Source: Burkholderiales bacterium 8X (lineage in GTDB: Bacteria > Pseudomonadota > Gammaproteobacteria > Burkholderiales > Burkholderiaceae_C). From it: DNA of 64,000 nt. The stretch covers positions 3,124,916 to 3,188,915 of the forward strand of contig LR732703.1 in assembly GCA_902506565.1 (NCBI GenBank). Direction: 5' to 3'. Positions 58,958 to 64,000 of the stretch are shown piece after piece (position 1 is the first letter of the stretch; every line of letters starts with the position of its first letter). The notes beneath the pieces were generated by a model. It made no database searches, was not told where the DNA came from, and worked only from the letters and a program-made list of their open reading frames with translations. A program made the position numbers and the translations under genes.

Positions 58958-58985
58958 GGGTCGATCGGCGCGCACCGATCAACCC
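58958..58985 (-). terminator. Terminator of the lactonase/ABC-transporter operon
   Basis: GGGT-x-GATCGG, a 6-base loop, then CCGATC-x-ACCC; on the minus strand it is followed by ATTTATGGTTTT. It lies just after the lactonase stop and separates the two operons. Confidence 0.75.
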
Positions 58986-58991
58986 ATGCGA

Positions 58992-59921
58992 TCAAGCCTC
59001 GTAGGCCAGCCTCAGGCCTGGGACGGGCCAATCGTCGATTGCAATGAGCCGGCCGGTGCCCGACAAGGTCACGAAGGCGGTGCGCAGCTGCGGTCCGCCG
59101 AAGCAGATGTTGGTCGTGTATGCGTCGGACAGCGGAACGTGATGCAGGGTTTGACCTGTGGGGTCGATCACCGTAATGCCGCCATGCAGGAGGGTTGCTA
59201 TGCAGATGTTGCCTTCTGCATCGACCGCCATCGAGTCGAAGCGCTGAAAGTGACCGCCCGGGGACGCCGCCAGCATCTGCCCCCCGTGCGGGGAAGGCCA
59301 AGATTGCATTTCGACGATCCCCGGACCACGCAGATCGAAACTCCAGAGGCGTGCACCTTCGGTCTCGGCGTAGTAGAGCTTTGTCGAATCCGGCGAAAGC
59401 GCAATGCCGTTTGGCGTCATTACCGGCGCTGCGACAACCCGTGCCGCCCGCCCGTCGGCGAGGCCGTAGAAGATGCCGCCGCGGTCCATCTCCCTCTCTC
59501 GGACCTTTCCGAGGTCGGTGAAATAGAAGCCGCCGTGGGCATCGAAGACAAGGTCGTTGGGTCCGCGCAATGCGATCTCGTCAACGCAGTCGAAGAGCCG
59601 GTCCGAGCGGCCGCTGGCGAGGTCGACCCGCTCGATCCGGCCGCCCGAATAGTCGTCCGCCTGACCGACCGGCCTGCGCCGGCCCTGGTCATCGACATGC
59701 CACCGGAAGCCGCCGTTGTTGCAAACGTAGACGCCGCCGTCGGGGCCGATGGCGGCGCCATTCGGTCCGCCACCGAGGTCGGCGACGACATGCACGCGGC
59801 CATCCGGCATCACACGGCTCAGCGTGCCGCGCCCGATCTCGACCAGGAGGATCGACCCGTCGCTCATCGCGATGGGTCCTTCCGGAAACTGCAACCCGCT
59901 GGCGATCTCTCGGATTTTCAT
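58992..59921 (-). CDS. SMP-30/gluconolactonase family lactonase
   Basis: A 309-residue six-bladed beta-propeller hydrolase. The metal ligands appear in QFPEGPIAM (Glu), LRGPNDLVFDAHGGFYFTD (Asn and nearby residues), and VAAPVMTPNGIALSPDSTKLYYAE (Asn/Asp). Opens a sugar- or hydroxyacid-lactone to the free acid. The last gene of the transporter operon, 1 base after the permease stop. Together with the SDRs of the neighbouring operon this suggests oxidation of a sugar-like compound to a lactone and then to the acid. Confidence 0.92.
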   Translation of the reverse strand: MKIREIASGLQFPEGPIAMSDGSILLVEIGRGTLSRVMPDGRVHVVADLGGGPNGAAIGPDGGVYVCNNGGFRWHVDDQGRRRPVGQADDYSGGRIERVDLASGRSDRLFDCVDEIALRGPNDLVFDAHGGFYFTDLGKVREREMDRGGIFYGLADGRAARVVAAPVMTPNGIALSPDSTKLYYAETEGARLWSFDLRGPGIVEMQSWPSPHGGQMLAASPGGHFQRFDSMAVDAEGNICIATLLHGGITVIDPTGQTLHHVPLSDAYTTNICFGGPQLRTAFVTLSGTGRLIAIDDWPVPGLRLAYEA

Positions 59922-59922
59922 G

Positions 59923-60753
59923 TCACATTGCCTGCATTCCCCAGCGCTTGACAGTCCTGTTCTCGACCCAGCGGAACAGAAGACCCTCGACCACCAGTCC
60001 GATTAGAACGACTGTGAGAAGGCCGGCAAAGACCGAGGCGATGTCGAGCTGATTCTTGCGCTCGTAGATGAACCAACCCAGTCCACCGGAGCCCGAACTC
60101 ACTCCAAAAACCAATTCCGCGGCGATCAGGGTGCGCCATGCGAAAGCCCAGCCGATCTTGAGGCCCGCCAGAAGGCTGGGAAAGGCCGCCGGGATCAGGA
60201 TCTTGGCCGTGTAGCGCAAGCCGCGCAAACCGTAGTTGTGCCCCACCATGCGCAGCGTGGGCGACACCGCACGAAAGCCGGAATGCGCGTTCAGTGCCAT
60301 CGGCCACATGACGGAATGCACCAGCACGAACACCAGACTGCCGTTGCCCAGGCCGAACCACATCAACGCCAACGGCAACAAAGCGATGGCTGGGAGCGGA
60401 TTGAAAAGCGCGGTAAGCAAATCCAACAGATCGGCGCCGACGCGCGTCGTTGCCGCGAAGCCGGCCAACAGCATTGCGAGTGCAACGCCGGCTGCGTAAC
60501 CTTGAAGCAGGACCATCAGAGAATAGCCAGCACGCTCAGGGATCACACCGGAAACCGTGCCTTCGAACAGGCTCTGCAGGGTCTGCAGCAGCGTCGGGAA
60601 AATCAGGTCGTTGTTCAGCCATCGCCCATAGCCTTCCCAGACAAGGCCGATGAACAGCAGCATCGCGACTTTCCGAAAGGACGGCGAAGTCCAGACTGGT
60701 CGGGGGACCGAGGTCGTCGGCGCCTCCAGGGCTTGTACTTGTGTGTTGTTCAT
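59923..60753 (-). CDS. ABC transporter permease (TauC/SsuC/NitT type)
   Basis: A 276-residue inner-membrane permease with about six helices. The EAA-like loop is visible as MVGHNYGLRGLRYTAKILIP, followed by AAFPSLLAGLKIGWAFAWRT, which contacts the ATPase. It belongs with the adjacent ATPase and binding protein, whose order (binding protein, ATPase, permease) is the usual one. The ATG at 60751-60753 overlaps the ATPase stop as ATGA. It carries sulfonate-, nitrate- or pyrimidine-precursor-like substrates in characterised relatives. Confidence 0.95.
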   Translation of the reverse strand: MNNTQVQALEAPTTSVPRPVWTSPSFRKVAMLLFIGLVWEGYGRWLNNDLIFPTLLQTLQSLFEGTVSGVIPERAGYSLMVLLQGYAAGVALAMLLAGFAATTRVGADLLDLLTALFNPLPAIALLPLALMWFGLGNGSLVFVLVHSVMWPMALNAHSGFRAVSPTLRMVGHNYGLRGLRYTAKILIPAAFPSLLAGLKIGWAFAWRTLIAAELVFGVSSGSGGLGWFIYERKNQLDIASVFAGLLTVVLIGLVVEGLLFRWVENRTVKRWGMQAM

Positions 60754-61544
60754 ACAGTTGCCCCCGTGGACGCCGCGGAGGCGAAAAGGCTTTCGTGAAT
60801 CATCTCCGACAGTCGCTGTCCGGAGAGAAGCATTCGATCCTCCCCGTCGCTGCTCACTTCGTCCTTAACCCTGCCCGGATGGGGAGACAGCAACAGGATC
60901 CTGCTGCCGATGCGGATGGCTTCCTGGATGGAGTGGGTAACGAAGACAACCGTGAAGTGGGTGTCATTCCAGAGTTGCAGCAACTCGTCCTGCATCCCGA
61001 CGCGGGTCAGCGCGTCTAACGCAGCGAAGGGCTCGTCCATCAACAGAATGTCCGGCTCCATCGCCATGCCGCGCGCGATCGCCACCCGCTGCTTCATGCC
61101 GCCCGACAGCGTGTGGGGATAGGCGTCGCTGAAGTCGCCCAGCTTCACGCTGGCGATCGCCCGCGCCGCACGTTCGCGAGCTGGCGCACCGCTGAGACGG
61201 CCAGACGACTCGAGCGCAAACACCACGTTGCCCAGCACGGTTTTCCAGGGCAGGAGCTGGTCAAATTCCTGGAACACCATCATTCGATCCGGCCCCGGTG
61301 CACTCACGGCCTTGCCGCGCAAGCGGATGCTTCCGGACTCTGGCCGAAGATAGCCGCCAATGGCCTTCAGCAACGAGGATTTGCCGCAACCCGAAGGGCC
61401 GAGCAGAACAAGACGATCACCCTCCTTGATGTCGAAACTCACGTTCTCGGTCGCAGTGACCGTGCGCCCTTCGCTCGCGTAGCGCAGCGTGACTCGTTCT
61501 GCCTGGAGCAACGGAATGGAAGCGGGCGTTTGGATCGCCGCCAT
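60750..61544 (-). CDS. ABC transporter ATP-binding protein (TauB/SsuB type)
   Basis: A 264-residue ATPase. Walker A is LLGPSGCGKSSLL, the Q-loop VFQEFDQLLPW, the signature LSGGMKQRVAIARGM, Walker B ILLMDEPFAALD, and the switch His is in FVTHSIQEA. The ATG at 61542-61544 is used, its A shared with the stop of the binding-protein gene (TGATG). A TTG one codon earlier is an alternative. Powers uptake through the adjacent permease. Confidence 0.96.
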   Translation of the reverse strand: MAAIQTPASIPLLQAERVTLRYASEGRTVTATENVSFDIKEGDRLVLLGPSGCGKSSLLKAIGGYLRPESGSIRLRGKAVSAPGPDRMMVFQEFDQLLPWKTVLGNVVFALESSGRLSGAPARERAARAIASVKLGDFSDAYPHTLSGGMKQRVAIARGMAMEPDILLMDEPFAALDALTRVGMQDELLQLWNDTHFTVVFVTHSIQEAIRIGSRILLLSPHPGRVKDEVSSDGEDRMLLSGQRLSEMIHESLFASAASTGATV

Positions 61545-62560
61545 CAATTCCCCGCCGCCTCGTGGAGTTCTGGAACGAACAGGGTCTTCCAGGATTCCGG
61601 CTGCACCTTGATGGAGCCGGTCTCATGCATGAATTTCGCGAAACTCATGATGCCTCGCGGCGTGCTATCGAAGCTGATTTGCGGATCGCTCAGGATCTCG
61701 ACGATGTTCTCCTGGGTCTCGCGATCGCCGGAAAGTCGGAGATAGACAGAGGCCGCAGCCGCCTTGTTCTCGGCAATCGAGCTCTGCGCCTCGCGCAGGG
61801 CCGCGGCAAAGGCCTGCGTGAGCTTGGAATTGGCGTCGTGATACTTCTTCGTGGTATAGATCACGTTGGTCGAACTCGGGCCGCCCAGCACGGAAAAGGT
61901 GTCGATGACCGATGTCATCCCGGCCTTCTTCTCACGATAGGAAAACGGCGGCACCGTGAAGTCCCCGGTGATCTCGCTCTTGCCCGACAGCATCATTGCC
62001 ATGCTGTCCGACAGTGGCATCGCCACGGTCAGCTTGTCCAGCTGATCGAACGACTTGATGCCCCAGGCTTGCGCAGCCGCCATTTGCAGGACGACCGCTT
62101 GCGTAGACACCTTTACACCGGAGACAACAATACGGTCAGCAGGGGTGAAGTCCTTGACTGATTTGATTGCCGGGCTGCGCGTCATCAGGAACATCGGCAT
62201 CGTGTTCAACGATGCGATACCCACCACCTGGTTCTGGGTGCCTTGCGTTCGTGCCCACATAGTCAGGAAGGGCGGCGGGCCTACCACTGCGAAGTCTAGA
62301 TTGCCGGACAACAGCGCATCGTTCATCACGGCGCCACCGGTGAACTGCTGCCAGACCACGTTGACATCCTTCACACCAAGCTGTGCGGCATGCTTCTCGA
62401 TCAATTTCCGGTCTTGCATGATCATCAACGGGATGTAGGCCACGCCGTACTGGCGGGCGACGCGCACATCCACTGCGTGCGCGCTTCCGAGGTGTGCGGC
62501 GGCGCCGGCCATTACCAGAGCGAGGCCGCAGAGCCGACGAAGGGTGACTGATGTGTTCAT
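61544..62560 (-). CDS. ABC transporter periplasmic substrate-binding protein (NitT/TauT type)
   Basis: A 338-residue exported binding protein. Signal about 1-29 (LVMAGAAAHLGSAHA), then VRVARQYGVAYIPLMIMQDRKL, GGAVMNDALLSGNLDFAVVG and LSDSMAMMLSGKSEITGDF, in the SsuA/TauA/NMT1 style. First gene of a four-gene operon (binding protein, ATPase, permease, lactonase). A LacI-type operator lies 66 bases upstream. Ligand unknown; a sulfonated or carboxylated sugar-like compound would fit the neighbours. Confidence 0.92.
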   Translation of the reverse strand: MNTSVTLRRLCGLALVMAGAAAHLGSAHAVDVRVARQYGVAYIPLMIMQDRKLIEKHAAQLGVKDVNVVWQQFTGGAVMNDALLSGNLDFAVVGPPPFLTMWARTQGTQNQVVGIASLNTMPMFLMTRSPAIKSVKDFTPADRIVVSGVKVSTQAVVLQMAAAQAWGIKSFDQLDKLTVAMPLSDSMAMMLSGKSEITGDFTVPPFSYREKKAGMTSVIDTFSVLGGPSSTNVIYTTKKYHDANSKLTQAFAAALREAQSSIAENKAAAASVYLRLSGDRETQENIVEILSDPQISFDSTPRGIMSFAKFMHETGSIKVQPESWKTLFVPELHEAAGN

Positions 62561-62625
62561 GCTGACCGTCTCCTAAGAAGGGTTAATGCAGGCGAGCACG
62601 AGAGGGCAGGCTATTTTCCTATCCG

Positions 62626-62639
62626 TGCAAGCGTTTGCA
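62626..62639. promoter_or_regulatory. LacI-type operator in the divergent promoter region
   Basis: TGCAAGCGTTTGCA, differing from the site at 58897 at one position. It lies between the divergent transporter operon and the regulator gene and could control both, including autoregulation. Confidence 0.85.
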
Positions 62640-62761
62640 GACACGGATGATCCTTCGACCTTTCGCTGAGTAGTATTAGGGCAAGCCCCATAGAGCCGCA
62701 ACCTTTTGCGCATGCGCTTGCTTTACGATTCCAGCCACCTCTCGCCGACTCACCGTCCACC

Positions 62762-63871
62762 ATGCCGCGCCACCCTGCTCCGACGTCCCACCCTTTGGCG
62801 GAGCGCTCACAGCGAAGCACTTCGCTAGCGGATGTCGCGGCGCTGGCCGGCGTCTCCACCGGCACCGTGTCCCGTGTGCTATCCCGCCCCGAGCTGATCA
62901 GTACGGCGACTTGTGCTCGCGTGATGGCGGCTGTCGAGCGGCTCGGCTATGTCGCCAATGGCGCGGCGCGTGCTCTAGCCATGCGCCGCACCATGACGGT
63001 CGGTGCGATCGTGCCCAGGTTCGGCGGGTCTTCCTTCCCGACCATGATCCAAGCGCTGGAGACCGAACTCTCAGCACACGGCTACACCTTGCTGCTGTCT
63101 GCGCCGGAGCACCACCTGAGCAAGGAGCCGACCATTCTTCGAGCCTTGCTCGAACGTGGCGTCGATGCGGTCGCACTGCTCGGCGAAGAGCAACTCGCGC
63201 ATGTTGTTCCCATGCTCTCGGCTTCGCGCACGCCGTTCGTCATGATGTGGGCCCCGCCGCTGTCCACTGGCCACGCCGCGGTGGGATTCGACGAGCAGGA
63301 AGCCGCCGCATTGGTGGTGAAGCATCTCTCGGCGCTGGGTCATCGTCGCCTCGGTTTCATTGGAGGGCTCACCGCCGACAACGCACGCGCGTTGCGGCGC
63401 TTTCACGGCTTCACGGCCGAAGTCGCAAAGCGCGGCATGACGATCAGCGAAACCGCGATGATCGAGACGAACTACGGCTTTGAACAAGGCTACGCGGCTA
63501 TGGAACGGGTCATCCAGGTCCTGGGCACCTCCGACGGCCCCACGGCGGTCGTGTGCGGCAACGACTACCTGGCAGCTGGCGCGTTGTCTGCATTGGATCG
63601 CGCAGGTGTCAAGGTGCCGAGTGAGCTGTCGATCATCAGTTTCAACGACAACGACTTCGCCCCCTACCTGCATCCACCGCTCACCACAGTCCGGCTGCCG
63701 ATCCGTGAAATTGGCGAGCAGGCTGGCGTCTACCTAATCGCCAGGATGCGCGGCCTCGAGCCACCCGAAAGGTCCCCGCTACATGTGGAACTCGTCGTTC
63801 GGCAAAGTACCGGCAAGGTCCCTACGAACTCAAGCAGGCGGCGACGAGCCGCACGCAGGATTACGCGGTAG
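62762..63871 (+). CDS. LacI-family transcriptional regulator
   Basis: A 369-residue regulator. The N-terminal helix-turn-helix with hinge is TSLADVAALAGVSTGTVSRVLS (about 20-41), then the hinge helix NGAARALAMRR. The ligand-binding core carries VGAIVPRFGGSSFPTMIQAL, GHRRLGFIGGL, AVVCGNDYLAAGAL and SIISFNDNDFAPYLHPPLTTVRLP. It resembles GntR/LacI repressors of sugar-acid genes (the 'GNDYLA' and 'HPPLTTV' patterns). It starts 201 bases from the divergent binding-protein gene, with an operator in between. A basic, Arg-rich C-terminal tail of about 15 residues is unusual. Confidence 0.95.
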   Translation: MPRHPAPTSHPLAERSQRSTSLADVAALAGVSTGTVSRVLSRPELISTATCARVMAAVERLGYVANGAARALAMRRTMTVGAIVPRFGGSSFPTMIQALETELSAHGYTLLLSAPEHHLSKEPTILRALLERGVDAVALLGEEQLAHVVPMLSASRTPFVMMWAPPLSTGHAAVGFDEQEAAALVVKHLSALGHRRLGFIGGLTADNARALRRFHGFTAEVAKRGMTISETAMIETNYGFEQGYAAMERVIQVLGTSDGPTAVVCGNDYLAAGALSALDRAGVKVPSELSIISFNDNDFAPYLHPPLTTVRLPIREIGEQAGVYLIARMRGLEPPERSPLHVELVVRQSTGKVPTNSSRRRRAARRITR

Positions 63872-64000
63872 GGTCGCGCCTTCATCTCATGTGCACAGGA
63901 ACTCTTCTAAGAGGATTGCCAGGTCATTCCGCTCTCAAATTCATTGAGACTGACTGCAGTTCGCCGTGGCTCACCATCCATGGCGCCTCTTATGGATAGT
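63872..64000. other. Window end, no feature seen
   Basis: 129 bases after the regulator gene with no clear gene, terminator or repeat. Confidence 0.5.

Noticed and set aside
50223..62560. Assignment to the sulfoquinovose (sulfo-Entner-Doudoroff) pathway
   Set aside because: SDR, lactonase, GabD-type dehydrogenase and a sulfonate-type transporter fit, but the dehydratase, the aldolase and a sulfoquinovosidase are missing, and the ThDP enzyme and deacylase are unexplained.

Overview
The window is GC-rich, tightly packed bacterial DNA whose gene content points to a betaproteobacterium of the order Burkholderiales, probably Comamonadaceae-like: a Burkholderiales-style type VI secretion (T6SS) cluster, a minor-pilin operon with PilY1, an AcsA acetate--CoA ligase, and several Bug/TctC periplasmic binding proteins. 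The species cannot be fixed from the sequence alone.

Layout. (1) 1-13709, minus strand: a T6SS operon read tssK-tssL-tssM-tagF-ppkA-like kinase-mltA-like-hcp-tagJ-tssE-tssF, with tssF running off the left edge. Many junctions are ATGA/GTGA overlaps. An unlinked-looking M35/Asp-zincin metallopeptidase (13848-14921) sits just upstream of tssK and is a candidate effector. (2) 14992-22266, minus: type IV pilus assembly operon fimT-pilV-pilW-pilX-pilY1-pilE. (3) 22617-29148: two periplasmic-binding-protein/hybrid-histidine-kinase pairs without any transporter membrane subunits. (4) 29149-32600: a wrecked contact-dependent-inhibition (CDI) locus. A short cdiA N-terminal remnant is fused out of frame to the cdiA C-terminus, followed by an intact-looking toxin tip, a small cdiI candidate, and a decayed second toxin/immunity module that carries a TGTA tetranucleotide tract. 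The CDI debris abuts and seems to have replaced the 5' end of acsA. (5) 32607-42224: housekeeping and metabolic genes (acsA, two HtrA-type proteases, universal stress protein, YoaK-like protein, cytochrome c, SDR, thiolase). (6) 42276-50222: tRNA-Lys(CTT) followed by a lower-GC integrated element with two tyrosine recombinases, a frameshifted phage-type replication gene and many small unknown genes. (7) 50223-63871: a catabolic region of two minus-strand operons and a divergent LacI-family regulator. A TauABC-like transporter with an SMP-30 lactonase forms one operon. A ThDP enzyme, two SDRs, a succinate-semialdehyde-type dehydrogenase, two TctC proteins and a D-aminoacylase form the other. 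Matching 14-bp TGCAAGCG(C/T)TTGCA palindromes precede both operons, so one LacI-type regulator probably controls the whole block.

The most unusual items are the collapsed CDI locus with its decayed orphan module, the paired binding-protein/sensor-kinase block, the metallopeptidase next to the T6SS, and the two-operon LacI regulon whose substrate I cannot name.
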